Source: Pedobacter sp. N36a (GTDB lineage Bacteria > Bacteroidota > Bacteroidia > Sphingobacteriales > Sphingobacteriaceae). From it: DNA of 64,000 nucleotides. The translations under genes and the position numbers were made by a program. The stretch spans positions 434,001-498,000 of the forward strand of contig NZ_JACSZW010000004.1 in the NCBI RefSeq assembly GCF_014472395.1, given 5' to 3'. Positions within the stretch are counted from its first letter, which is position 1; every line of letters begins with the position of its first letter. Below, piece after piece: positions 8,987-18,027 of the stretch. The notes under the pieces are model-generated. The model was not told the DNA's origin and ran no database searches. It saw only the letters and a list, made by a program, of their open reading frames with translations.

Positions 8987-10783
8987 TTAGTTTTTGTTGT
9001 TTTTACGTGCAGCTTCAGTCAAGTGAATCTTACGTAAACGCATGCTCAATGGAGTAACTTCGATGTACTCATCAGCCTGGATGTATTCCATAGCTTCTTC
9101 CAGAGAGAACTTAATTGCCGGAGCAATACGGTTGCTATCATCAGTACCTGAAGCACGCATGTTGGTTAAAGCTTTACCTTTAACGATGTTTACTACTAAG
9201 TCATTGTCACGGATGTGCTCACCCATAATCTGACCTTCATAAACATCAACACCTGGATCAACGAAGAAACGTCCACGATCTTGTAATTTATCAATTGAAT
9301 AAGCAGTAGTACTACCTTTTTCCATTGAAACTAAAACACCGTTTAATCTTCCAGGGATTACACCTTTCCAAGGCTCATAAGCTTTGAAACGGTGAGCCAT
9401 AATCGCTTCACCACCAGTAGCAGTTAATACGTTATTTCTTAATCCGATGATACCACGTGCAGGGATTTCAAACTCTAAATGCTGTAAATCTCCTTTAGGC
9501 TCCATGATCAACAATTCACCTTTACGTTGTGTTACCAATTCAATTACTTTACCCGCAACTTCACCAGGAACGTCAACGATTAAAGTTTCAATAGGCTCAC
9601 ATTTTTTACCATCAATTTCTTTAATGATCACCTGTGGCTGACCTACCTGAAGCTCATAACCTTCACGACGCATCGTTTCGATCAATACTGATAAATGGAG
9701 AATACCTCTACCATATACTAAGTAAGCATCTGGAGATTCCGTTTCCACCACTTTAAGGGCTAAGTTTTTCTCCATTTCTTTGTACAGACGTTCTTTGATA
9801 CGCTGAGACGTTACAAATTTACCTTCTTTACCGAAGAATGGTGAGTTATTGATGGTGAACAACATGTTCATTGTTGGCTCATCAATTTTGATTACTGGCA
9901 ATTGCTCTGGAGCGTCAAAATCAGCGATAGTATCACCGATATCAAATCCTTCAATACCTACAACAGCGCAGATATCACCAGATCTTACTTCAGTAGCACG
10001 GATTTTTCCAAGACCTTCGAAAGTATATAATTCTTTTACTCTTGATTTTACAGTTTTACCGTCACGTTTGATCAAAGTAACCGGTTGGTTTTCTTTGATT
10101 GAACCGCGGTGAACACGTCCAACTGCGATACGACCTACGAAAGATGAATAATCTAGAGAGGTGATCTGCATTTGTAGTGTACCTTCATTTGTCGGTGCAG
10201 GAGGAATGTTAGCTACTACAGCATCTAATAATGCGAAGATATCGGTAGTAGGTTTTTGCCAGTCTGTACTCATCCATCCTTGTTTAGATGAACCGTAGAT
10301 TACAGGGAAATCTAATTGATCTTCTGTAGCCTCAAGGTTGAAGAACAATTCAAAGATTTGCTCATAAACTTCTTCTGGACGACAGTTTTCTTTATCTACT
10401 TTGTTTACAACAACGATCGGTTTTAAACCAAGGGCTAAAGCTTTTTGTGTAACGAAACGAGTTTGAGGCATTGCACCTTCAAACGCATCACACAATAACA
10501 ATACTCCATCAGCCATTTTCAATACACGTTCTACTTCACCACCAAAATCGGCGTGACCAGGGGTATCAATAATGTTGATTTTTACATCTTTGTACATCAC
10601 AGAAACGTTTTTGGAAACGATGGTAATACCACGTTCACGTTCCAAATCGTTATTGTCAAGTATTAAATCTCCGGATTGTTCGTTATCACGGAAGATTGAA
10701 CAAGAGTGTAAGATCTTATCAACCAGTGTAGTTTTGCCGTGGTCAACGTGTGCTATGATAGCTATATTTCTTATTTTTTGCAT
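8987..10783 (-). CDS. typA: Ribosome-associated GTPase TypA/BipA
   Basis: A 598-residue translational GTPase of usual family length. G1 is AHVDHGKTTLVDKIL (about residues 11-25), switch II DTPGHADFGGEVER, G4 NKVDKENCRPEEV. Downstream are the EF-G-like domain II and V regions and the TypA-specific C-terminal domain (GGEAIMAHRFKAYEPWKG through SMRLRKIHLTEAARK). The protein binds the 70S ribosome at the EF-G site and helps 50S assembly and growth under stress or cold. Transcribed alone, with its own promoter and a strong terminator. Confidence 0.97.
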   Translation of the reverse strand: MQKIRNIAIIAHVDHGKTTLVDKILHSCSIFRDNEQSGDLILDNNDLERERGITIVSKNVSVMYKDVKINIIDTPGHADFGGEVERVLKMADGVLLLCDAFEGAMPQTRFVTQKALALGLKPIVVVNKVDKENCRPEEVYEQIFELFFNLEATEDQLDFPVIYGSSKQGWMSTDWQKPTTDIFALLDAVVANIPPAPTNEGTLQMQITSLDYSSFVGRIAVGRVHRGSIKENQPVTLIKRDGKTVKSRVKELYTFEGLGKIRATEVRSGDICAVVGIEGFDIGDTIADFDAPEQLPVIKIDEPTMNMLFTINNSPFFGKEGKFVTSQRIKERLYKEMEKNLALKVVETESPDAYLVYGRGILHLSVLIETMRREGYELQVGQPQVIIKEIDGKKCEPIETLIVDVPGEVAGKVIELVTQRKGELLIMEPKGDLQHLEFEIPARGIIGLRNNVLTATGGEAIMAHRFKAYEPWKGVIPGRLNGVLVSMEKGSTTAYSIDKLQDRGRFFVDPGVDVYEGQIMGEHIRDNDLVVNIVKGKALTNMRASGTDDSNRIAPAIKFSLEEAMEYIQADEYIEVTPLSMRLRKIHLTEAARKNNKN

Positions 10784-10805
10784 AAAATGCGTGTAAATTT
10801 TTGCG

Positions 10806-10836
10806 CAAAGATACAGTTTATTATCGACATATCAAT
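10806..10836 (-). promoter_or_regulatory. Promoter of typA
   Basis: Read on the minus strand: ATTG (10836-10833), 19 bases, then TATCTTTG (10813-10806), which fits the Bacteroidota TTTG-N19-TAnnTTTG pattern with one mismatch. The predicted start lies about 20 bases before the ATG. Confidence 0.55.
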
Positions 10837-11031
10837 CAATTAGTTAAGAGCAAATAATGAAAAATAACCCGCGTTTTATATTACCATAACAATGACCGTT
10901 TTATTATTAAGGTTTATTGCAGCTACAGGCAGGAATTCGTATTTTGGTACATCAGAAAAATCAATTGGTATTTATTCTCAAAAAATCACGGGGCTTGTCC
11001 TAAAAACGAAACCGGCCTATAAAAATTCAAT

Positions 11032-11727
11032 ATGAAGAAAAAAGCAGTAATACTTGGTGCGAGTGGCTTAATAGGGACGAGTTTGTTAACACAGCTGCTC
11101 GATAGTCCGGACTATACGGCTGTCTTGGTGCTGGTTAGAAAGAAATTGAATCAGGAACACCCAAAACTGGAACAGCTGGTGGTAGATTTCGACCGGTTGA
11201 ACGATTATGGCCCAGAAATCCAGGGAAATGTAGTTTTCTGCTGCCTTGGGACCACAAAAAGTAAAACACCGGATCTGGCACAATACCGGAAAATTGATTA
11301 CTTATATCCTTTAGATGCGGCGGCGATTGCGCAGGCAAATGGTGCTTCCCAGTATCATTTGGTCTCTTCCATGGGCGCGAACCCCAACTCAAGTATTTTT
11401 TATTCCCGCACTAAAGGAGAAACAGAGCGCGATCTGCAAAGTATTCCTTTCAAAAGCATTCATATTTACCGGCCATCTGTATTAGATGGCGACAGGCAGG
11501 AACACCGTCCGGCAGAAGCATTGATGATCGGGCTGATGCGTTTTTTAAAGCCCATAATGGTTGGCGGCCTACGAAAATACAGAAGTATAAAGGTTGAAAA
11601 TGTGGCTTTGGCAATGTTAAAAATGTCTTTAACAACCAAAGAGGGCGTATTTATTTATCCTTCTGATGAGATTGAAAATATCGCTACAGGGCGTTTTTCC
11701 GACCAAAAGCCCAGCAAAGAAAAGTAG
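11032..11727 (+). CDS. NAD(P)-binding Rossmann protein, TIP30/HTATIP2-like
   Basis: A 231-residue atypical SDR/NmrA-like protein. The N-terminal loop AVILGASGLIGTSLLTQLL (residues 5-23) is a GxxGxxG dinucleotide site. It is followed by VFCCLGTTKSKTP and a YSRTKGETE segment holding the Tyr-x3-Lys pair. Family members are oxidoreductases or redox-sensing proteins, often without known substrate. The last 44 bases overlap the 3' end of the convergent esterase gene, an unusually long tail-to-tail overlap. Confidence 0.8.
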   Translation: MKKKAVILGASGLIGTSLLTQLLDSPDYTAVLVLVRKKLNQEHPKLEQLVVDFDRLNDYGPEIQGNVVFCCLGTTKSKTPDLAQYRKIDYLYPLDAAAIAQANGASQYHLVSSMGANPNSSIFYSRTKGETERDLQSIPFKSIHIYRPSVLDGDRQEHRPAEALMIGLMRFLKPIMVGGLRKYRSIKVENVALAMLKMSLTTKEGVFIYPSDEIENIATGRFSDQKPSKEK

Positions 11728-12511
11728 GCATGACGCTAGACCAGGTTTCGACATTGTGCTTACCTCCTACCATTTCGTAATAAGTAATATTTTCCGGACG
11801 CTGGTATCCTTTTTTTAGCAGCGCTTTGATGATATCGATAGTATCATCAATGGAATCGATGATCAGGTTATGGTTTCTATCGGCAGTTTCGTCTTCTGTG
11901 CCGGTCATGAGCCAGAATTTTAGCTTCGGGCTGCCCCCGATTTCAGGAACACTGCTGGCCTCTTGAATCATTTGATGTACAATACGATCTTCATCTGTAT
12001 ATCCGTCTTTAAGGTCTTTTTTACGCCACCAGAAAGCACCTGAAAACACACCTGCGAAGTCAAAATATTCCGCATTGTTCCAAACGATATCAAATGCTGA
12101 AATCCCACCAAGCGAACATCCTGCGAATCCTTTTTTCCCGAGAATTGGCATGCCCAACTGCTCTTGAATGTAAGGCAGCAGTTCTGTGAGGATGAAATCA
12201 CGGTATAAATTCGCGGAGGCACCTCTGTTTAGAAAATCCGGAGCACCTGCAATTCCGTATTCCCGAGTACGGTTTTCAGGTGCATGGATGGCAACTAGAA
12301 CCAAAGACTCCAGCCTGTTTTTCTCATAAAGCCCATTCAAAGTCTGCTCCAGCCCCAAGGCTGTCGCATCTTGCCCGTCATTTAAAAGCAGCAGGTTTAA
12401 GATTTCATTCCCGAGTAAGTTATTTGGGATAAAAAGATCAATCAGGACTTCTCTCTTTAAAACGGCAGACTTCATGGAATGCGGAGTACGGGCAACTTTG
12501 GAAAGTAACAT
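11684..12511 (-). CDS. Alpha/beta-hydrolase esterase (Fes/esterase D-like)
   Basis: A 275-residue hydrolase of the putative-esterase family, which includes enterochelin esterase and esterase D. The nucleophile elbow is GFAGCSLGGISAFDI, with Ser about residue 148. The acid/His region lies near YYEMVGGKHNVETW close to the C-terminus, where the catalytic His is expected. No signal peptide, so cytoplasmic. Divergent, across 156 bases, from a second esterase that heads the ATP-grasp/GCS2/amidotransferase genes; the pairing suggests both hydrolases serve the same pathway, perhaps releasing or trimming an ester- or amide-linked product. That role is inference. Confidence 0.8.
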   Translation of the reverse strand: MLLSKVARTPHSMKSAVLKREVLIDLFIPNNLLGNEILNLLLLNDGQDATALGLEQTLNGLYEKNRLESLVLVAIHAPENRTREYGIAGAPDFLNRGASANLYRDFILTELLPYIQEQLGMPILGKKGFAGCSLGGISAFDIVWNNAEYFDFAGVFSGAFWWRKKDLKDGYTDEDRIVHQMIQEASSVPEIGGSPKLKFWLMTGTEDETADRNHNLIIDSIDDTIDIIKALLKKGYQRPENITYYEMVGGKHNVETWSSVMPTFLCWAFGRKNAL

Positions 12512-12667
12512 AACAATGGTATAGCCTGCAAAGGTACTATTCTTCCTAAAACATCCTTAGTACTGCCAATATTTTTACTTAACCCACAGATTTATAGAAA
12601 GAAATGCAAATATTGCCTTGCGTTTGAAAATACTTTTTTATACCTTAAAGCAGCTAATTTCTGTATT

Positions 12668-13372
12668 ATGGTTGAGACCTATAAAAAATGGTATAGTCCG
12701 CATTTGAGCGCAGATTTTGAGCTGTTGACCTTTGGAGAAAGTGGCTATCCGATTGTGTTGTTTCCCACGAGTATGGGGAGGTATTACGAGCCTAAAGATT
12801 TCAAATTACTGGAATCTGTGGCGCAGTTTGTAGATGCTGGAAAAGTCAAAATTTACTGTGTAGACAGTATTGATAAACTGAGCTGGTACAATAAAAGCCT
12901 CAGCCCTGCGGATCGGATTAGAAACCACATCTGGTACGACCAGCTGATCCTGAAAGAGCTTGCCCCTATTGCCCGACAAGAAACCGGGAAGGAAAAAATC
13001 ATTACTGCCGGATGCAGCTTTGGCGGTTACCACGCGGCAAATTTTGCCTTCCGACATCCATGGCTGGTGAGCCATTTATTTAGCATGAGCGGTATTTTTG
13101 ACATTCGCGGACAATTGGACGGCTTCTATAATGATGATGCTTATTTCAATAACCCAATCGACTTTTTACCTCATGATCAAAACAGGGAATTGTGGAACAT
13201 GAAAATTGCATTAGGAACCACCGACAGAGATCCATGTAAGCCAGACAATGAAAAGCTTTCGAAAATATTAACGGCCAAAGGAATTGACCATTGGCTGGAT
13301 ATTCGTGACCATGCGGACCATGACTGGCCCATCTGGCGGGAAATGTTTCCGGCATATATTTCACAACTCTGA
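12668..13372 (+). CDS. Alpha/beta-hydrolase esterase (COG4947-like)
   Basis: A 234-residue esterase-family protein. The nucleophile elbow is ITAGCSFGGYHAANFAF (Ser about residue 117), and the C-terminal IRDHADHDWPIWREMF supplies the expected catalytic His. The N-terminus MVETYKKWYSPHLSADFELLTFG is typical of this Bacteroidota/Proteobacteria subgroup. It precedes the ATP-grasp gene by 171 bases, same strand, and faces another esterase divergently. Probably part of the amidoligase cluster. Substrate unknown. Confidence 0.82.
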   Translation: MVETYKKWYSPHLSADFELLTFGESGYPIVLFPTSMGRYYEPKDFKLLESVAQFVDAGKVKIYCVDSIDKLSWYNKSLSPADRIRNHIWYDQLILKELAPIARQETGKEKIITAGCSFGGYHAANFAFRHPWLVSHLFSMSGIFDIRGQLDGFYNDDAYFNNPIDFLPHDQNRELWNMKIALGTTDRDPCKPDNEKLSKILTAKGIDHWLDIRDHADHDWPIWREMFPAYISQL

Positions 13373-13543
13373 TCCTATAACCCGGGCATATTCCATGATG
13401 AAGCATCAGTAATTCATGACGAAATGAAATAGTAAACAAATACCATACAGAACATTAACTTATTTGTTTTGTTTAAAAAGCGATGGAATTTAACCTACAT
13501 CCAGCATAGACATCAGTAAAAAACCTATATAACCATTAAACGA

Positions 13544-14515
13544 ATGAAAAAAATCGGAATCTTATTCGGACAGGAAAGATCCTTTCCTGCGGCCTTTATA
13601 AAACGCGTAAATGAAATAGAAGGAAAAGATATCATTGCTGAATTTGTGAGCATAGACAAGATTTTTCAAGCCAAACCATTAGATTATGCAGTGATCATTG
13701 ACCGTATTTCTCAGGACGTTCCTTTTTATCGTGCAGCCATGAAAAATGCAGCAATTACCGGAACAGCTGTCATCAATAATCCATTCTGGTGGAGTGCAGA
13801 TGAGAAATTTTTCAACAATGCGCTGGCGATTAAACTCGGAATTCCCGTTCCAAAAACCGCCTTAATCCCCTCTTACGATCAACCTGAAGACACTTCTGAA
13901 GCTTCCTTCAGCAACCTCGCTTTCCCAATGGATTGGGAAGGAATTTTTGAGTATACAGGCTTCCCCGCTTACATGAAACCATTCGATGGCGGTGGCTGGA
14001 AAGAAGTCTATAAACTTACCGATAAGGAAGATTTCTTTGAGAAACACAGTAAAACCAAGCAAACGGTCATGATGCTCCAGGAAGAAATCATTTTTGATGA
14101 ATATTTCAGATGTTATTGTATCGGTGGGAAATATGTAAAAATCATGCAGTATGAGCCTAGAAATCCGGCACATTTAAGGTATTCAGTAGCTACTCCACCT
14201 TCCAGTGAAAAGTTATTGAAAACCATTCATGATTATGTGATTCAATTGAATGAATACCTGGGCTACGACTTCAACACGGTTGAGTTTGCAGTGAGAGATG
14301 GGGTTCCTTATGCCATTGATTTTTGTAATCCGGCACCGGATGCTGACGTATCAAGTGTAGGATTGGAAAACTTTGAATGGGTCGTTGAAACCTCCGCAAG
14401 GTATGCTATAGAACGCGCAAAAGCACATATTGAGGGTCGGGACAACCTGACCTGGGGTGAATATATCCGCACTTCTGCAGCCGGTGTTCCATTAATTGAA
14501 AAAGCGAAAGTTTAA
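13544..14515 (+). CDS. ATP-grasp amide/peptide ligase
   Basis: A 323-residue ATP-grasp protein. The nucleotide-binding lysine sits in FPAYMKPFDGGGWKEV (Lys145) followed by the glycine-rich loop. VMMLQEEIIFDEYFRCYCI forms the ATP-binding strand, and VEFAVRDGVPYAIDFCNPAPD gives the Mg ligands (Glu247, Asp259, Asn262). ATP-grasp enzymes activate a carboxylate as acyl phosphate and join it to an amine. The next genes encode a GCS2-type ligase, a glutamine amidotransferase homologue and another ATP-grasp-like protein, so the product is probably a small amide- or peptide-linked metabolite. Substrates cannot be read from the sequence. Confidence 0.88.
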   Translation: MKKIGILFGQERSFPAAFIKRVNEIEGKDIIAEFVSIDKIFQAKPLDYAVIIDRISQDVPFYRAAMKNAAITGTAVINNPFWWSADEKFFNNALAIKLGIPVPKTALIPSYDQPEDTSEASFSNLAFPMDWEGIFEYTGFPAYMKPFDGGGWKEVYKLTDKEDFFEKHSKTKQTVMMLQEEIIFDEYFRCYCIGGKYVKIMQYEPRNPAHLRYSVATPPSSEKLLKTIHDYVIQLNEYLGYDFNTVEFAVRDGVPYAIDFCNPAPDADVSSVGLENFEWVVETSARYAIERAKAHIEGRDNLTWGEYIRTSAAGVPLIEKAKV

Positions 14516-14628
14516 GAGGCGCATGGATAAATTCCATTAACATGCTGCAGGTCATTAGCAATTAGGGATGGTGACATAAACAAGTATCAGCTATAAATAA
14601 CCAAGAACCAACAGCTAAAAATTAGACG

Positions 14629-15729
14629 ATGAATATTTTCACACTTGGCGTCGAGGAAGAATACATGGTCATTGATCCTGTAACACGCGAATTGACCTCT
14701 CATGACCAGAAGATTGTAGAGGCGGCACAAAAAATACACAAAGACCAGGTGAAGGCAGAAATGCACCAGGCAGTGGTAGAAGTGGGTACCGGCATCTGTA
14801 AAAATACAGAGCAGGCACGCGCAGAAATCTCGCAATTAAGGTATACGGTATCCCAATTGGCAGGAGAACAAGGCTTAAGGATTGGTGCCGCAGGCACACA
14901 TCCATTTTCACATTGGGAAAAGCAATTGATTACCGAGCATCCGCGATATAGCGAGATTGTCAATGAACTGCAGGAAGCAGCCAGGTCTAATTTAATCTTT
15001 GGTCTGCATGTACACGTGGGCTTTCAATCCAGGGAATTGGCAATCCATATTGCCAATCAGGTCCGTTATTTCTTACCTCATGTATTCGCTTTATCCACAA
15101 ATTCTCCTTTCTGGGAGAGCAGAAATACAGGTTATAAATCTTTTCGAACGAAAATATTTGACAAGTTTCCGAGAACAGGAATCCCTGATATTTTCAATAG
15201 TATTGAAGACTATGACAACTACGTAAAGTTACTGATCAAAACCAATAGTATTGACAATGCTAAAAAGATATGGTGGGACATTCGGGTACATCCATTTTTT
15301 GAAACTATAGAGTTCAGGATCTGCGATTGTCCGATGTTAATTGATGAGACAATGGCATTTGTAGCCTTATTTCAGGCATTATGCGCTAAATTATACAAGC
15401 TGCGCCTGCAAAACATGAAATTCATCAGTTACTCCAGGGCCTTGATAAATGAGAATAAATGGAGAGCAGCAAGATATGGAATCGATGGAAACCTGATCGA
15501 TTTTGGAAAAGAAATGGAAGTAAACTGCAGAAATCTGGTCTTGGAATTACTCGATTTTGTAGATGATGTGGTGGATGATCTGGGCTGCAGAGAAGACCTG
15601 AAATATGTGCATACGATATTGGCTAATGGAACTGGTGCAGACAGGCAATTGGCTGTTTACGAACAAAATGGTAACTTTGAATCGGTAGTAGATTATATTA
15701 CCTCACAAACATTAATCGGTGCCAGATAA
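14629..15729 (+). CDS. Carboxylate-amine ligase, GCS2/YbdK family
   Basis: A 366-residue glutamate-cysteine ligase 2-type enzyme. The start LGVEEEYMVIDPVTREL carries the acidic Mg/ATP residues, and AEMHQAVVEVGTGIC, FGLHVHVGF and RICDCPMLIDETMAF are family-typical. YbdK-type enzymes join a carboxylate (in E. coli weakly glutamate) to an amine using ATP, on a glutamine-synthetase-like fold. The stop is two bases before the next gene, so translation is probably coupled. In this neighbourhood the natural substrate is unlikely to be only gamma-glutamylcysteine, since no glutathione synthetase of the usual type follows. Confidence 0.9.
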   Translation: MNIFTLGVEEEYMVIDPVTRELTSHDQKIVEAAQKIHKDQVKAEMHQAVVEVGTGICKNTEQARAEISQLRYTVSQLAGEQGLRIGAAGTHPFSHWEKQLITEHPRYSEIVNELQEAARSNLIFGLHVHVGFQSRELAIHIANQVRYFLPHVFALSTNSPFWESRNTGYKSFRTKIFDKFPRTGIPDIFNSIEDYDNYVKLLIKTNSIDNAKKIWWDIRVHPFFETIEFRICDCPMLIDETMAFVALFQALCAKLYKLRLQNMKFISYSRALINENKWRAARYGIDGNLIDFGKEMEVNCRNLVLELLDFVDDVVDDLGCREDLKYVHTILANGTGADRQLAVYEQNGNFESVVDYITSQTLIGAR

Positions 15730-15731
15730 AT

Positions 15732-16565
15732 ATGACCAGGGATAAAAACAACATTAGAGTTGCTGTAATTGACATGAATAATGGAGTCGCAAATCAGGGA
15801 ATGCGCGGGATACAAGAAGTTTTGCTTCGTTATCAAAAAGAAACAGCGATCAACCTATCTTTTGACCTTTTTGATTTGAGGCTAAAAGGGGAAATTCCTG
15901 ATGGCAGTTATGACATTTACATTTCGAGTGGTGGCCCAGGAAGCCCTTTTGATGGTATTGGCCTGCAGTGGGAAAATGATTTCTTTGCATTAATCGACGA
16001 ATTGGAGATTTTCAATCAGAAAAATGAACATCAAAAGAAACATGTTTTCTTAATTTGTCATTCTTTTCAAATGGCCTGCAGGAAATTTGGGGTTGGAAAA
16101 GTGATCAAAAGACGTTCTACGGCTTTCGGGATCTTTCCAATTTACCTGACAGAAGAAGGCGAGAATGATGCGGTATTCAATGGCTTGCCAAATCCTTTTT
16201 ACACCGTAGACAGCAGAGACTGGCAGGTGGTTAATCCGGAAGATATTTTCTTTTCTAACAATGAAGCCGAGGTTTTGGCCATAGAAAAAGAACGTCCGCA
16301 TGTACATCTGGAGCGCTGTGTGATGGCCATTCGCTTTACACCAGAAATTGTGGGCACACAATTTCATCCGGAAGCAGATCCTGTAGGCATGAAACTATAT
16401 CTGCTGCAGGAAGATAAGAAAAAAGCAATTATTGAAAACCATGGGGAAGAAAAATACCTGGACATGCTGAATAGCGTAGACGATCCAAATAGAATCAGCC
16501 TGACCCAAAGCCTGATCTTACCCAACTTTTTAAATGAAGCCTTGAATGCTTTTCAAGAAGCTTAA
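15732..16565 (+). CDS. Class I glutamine amidotransferase homologue
   Basis: A 277-residue GATase-1 fold protein. The oxyanion region ISSGGPGSPFD (about residues 64-74), nucleophile in FLICHSFQMAC (Cys109) and GTQFHPEAD (His212, Glu214) form a complete Cys-His-Glu triad, so glutaminase or peptidase-like activity is likely. In classic enzymes it releases ammonia from glutamine for a partner synthetase. Here it sits between two ATP-dependent ligase genes and may feed ammonia to one of them or hydrolyse a gamma-glutamyl bond in the product. Two bases separate it from the GCS2 gene. Confidence 0.87.
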   Translation: MTRDKNNIRVAVIDMNNGVANQGMRGIQEVLLRYQKETAINLSFDLFDLRLKGEIPDGSYDIYISSGGPGSPFDGIGLQWENDFFALIDELEIFNQKNEHQKKHVFLICHSFQMACRKFGVGKVIKRRSTAFGIFPIYLTEEGENDAVFNGLPNPFYTVDSRDWQVVNPEDIFFSNNEAEVLAIEKERPHVHLERCVMAIRFTPEIVGTQFHPEADPVGMKLYLLQEDKKKAIIENHGEEKYLDMLNSVDDPNRISLTQSLILPNFLNEALNAFQEA

Positions 16566-16612
16566 AAAGGCTGAATAAGCCTAACCGCAGTAAAAGACCA
16601 AGAACTCAAAGT

Positions 16613-17800
16613 ATGATCAATAGTTACAGGACTTCTTTTAATGAGCAATTTACGACGGAACAGTATGCTTTATTCTTGAAGGAACTGGAGAAGGGCTTTA
16701 TTGAAATCCCATTTAGAGTGGCAGAAAGCCCGGTTTTTCTTCCTGAGCGCTTAAAAGATCAGCTGATCGCCGCTGGCGAAGAGATTATAGCTTTGATTAA
16801 AGCGGAAAACTTTAAAAAACTGACGGAAAAGTCAATTCCAAGCGAATGGTATGTTCCTGCAGAAAACTCCCATCCTCATTTTCTCACCTTCGACTTTGGG
16901 ATTTGTAAAGATGAGGAGGGAAAACTGACTCCCAAATTAATTGAGCTGCAAGGATTCCCTTCGCTTTATGGTTTTCAGAATCATTTAGCAAAGACCTTTC
17001 AACACTCTTTCAGTTTATCCACCGCATTGACCCCTTATTTCAGCGGACTCAATGAGCAAAGTTATCTTGAACTGCTGAAAGAGGTCATCGTTGGCAGACA
17101 TCAGGCCCATGAAGTAGCCTTGATGGACATTGACGCTCCACATCAGAAAACGGCAATTGATTTTTTCATCACCGCAGAATACCTGGGTATAAAAGTATTG
17201 AGCCTTCGCGACATAAAAAAGGAAGGAAACCGGCTTTACTACCTGGAAGAGGGTAAACAGGTCTTTTTAAAGCGAATTTACAACCGGTTAATCTTTGATG
17301 AAATTGGTCAGAATACCGCTATTTTCAAAGATAGTTTTGATCCAAGAGCTGCACTGGACATAGAATGGGTCGCACATCCAAACTGGTTTTACCGAATCAG
17401 CAAATACACCATGCCTTTTTTAACCAGTGACTTTGTACCGCTCACTCATTTCTTAAAAGATTTGAAGGTCATCCCTGAAGATTTAGAAAATTATGTACTC
17501 AAACCATTGTTTTCATTTGCAGGTATGGGCGTCCTGATTGATGTTCAAAAGAAAGACATTGAAAATATTTCTGACCCTGAAAATTGGATCCTACAGAGGA
17601 AAGTAAGCTATGAGCCGGTTGTCCAGGCACCAGATGGTGGCATTAAGGTAGAAATCAGGCTCATGTACCTTTGGCCGGAAGGAAAAGAACCTGTACTTTG
17701 CATCAGCCTTGCCCGGTTAAGTCGGGGGAAAATGATTGGCGTGAGATATAACCAGGATTTCGATTGGGTTGGCGGAACGGTTGGCCTGGTGGAAAAGTAA
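16613..17800 (+). CDS. Divergent ATP-grasp-like protein (unrecognised subfamily)
   Basis: A 395-residue cytoplasmic protein without a confident family name. Features recall glutathionylspermidine-synthase-type ATP-grasp enzymes: PKLIELQGFPSLYGFQ (Glu111, Gln113) resembles a metal-binding E-x-N/Q-x-xP motif, and YVLKPLFSFAGMGVLIDV (Lys297) resembles an ATP-binding lysine followed by a glycine loop. A late WILQRKVSYEPVVQ and VEIRLMYLW fit the remaining ATP-grasp strands. It lies 47 bases after the amidotransferase gene and ends the cluster. Probably the last ligase of the same pathway. The ATP-grasp call is inference from motif spacing. Confidence 0.6.
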   Translation: MINSYRTSFNEQFTTEQYALFLKELEKGFIEIPFRVAESPVFLPERLKDQLIAAGEEIIALIKAENFKKLTEKSIPSEWYVPAENSHPHFLTFDFGICKDEEGKLTPKLIELQGFPSLYGFQNHLAKTFQHSFSLSTALTPYFSGLNEQSYLELLKEVIVGRHQAHEVALMDIDAPHQKTAIDFFITAEYLGIKVLSLRDIKKEGNRLYYLEEGKQVFLKRIYNRLIFDEIGQNTAIFKDSFDPRAALDIEWVAHPNWFYRISKYTMPFLTSDFVPLTHFLKDLKVIPEDLENYVLKPLFSFAGMGVLIDVQKKDIENISDPENWILQRKVSYEPVVQAPDGGIKVEIRLMYLWPEGKEPVLCISLARLSRGKMIGVRYNQDFDWVGGTVGLVEK

Positions 17801-17850
17801 ATTTACATTTAACAGACCTGCCTAATGCAGGCTTTAACTAGTTTTGTATT

Positions 17851-18009
17851 ATGGATATTCAAACCATATTAGTTGTCATTCTTTTCATCGCTGCTCTATT
17901 TTACATAGGGCGTATGATCCTCAGATCAGTATCTCCTAAAAAAGGAGGCTGTGCGTCTAATTGCAAATGCGGTGTAGACTTCTCCAATATCGAACCTAGT
18001 AAAAAATAG
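17851..18009 (+). CDS. FeoB-associated-type Cys-rich membrane protein
   Basis: A 52-residue protein. It has one N-terminal transmembrane helix (ILVVILFIAALFYIGRMIL, residues 6-24), a basic/Pro linker SVSPKKGG, three cysteines in CASNCKCG (residues 34-41) and a short polar tail. This layout matches the small FeoB-associated Cys-rich membrane proteins that usually follow feoB. No feo gene is in the window, so it is an orphan copy. A TAGTTTTG box at 17839-17846 sits just before the ATG and could drive an almost leaderless transcript. It may be co-transcribed with the Crp-type gene 18 bases downstream. Confidence 0.65.
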   Translation: MDIQTILVVILFIAALFYIGRMILRSVSPKKGGCASNCKCGVDFSNIEPSKK

Positions 18010-18027
18010 GTTTTATCTATATCATAT

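Noticed and set aside
17817..17831. CCTGC-CTAAT-GCAGG hairpin after the amidoligase cluster
   Set aside because: Only five base pairs and no T-run; too weak to call a terminator.
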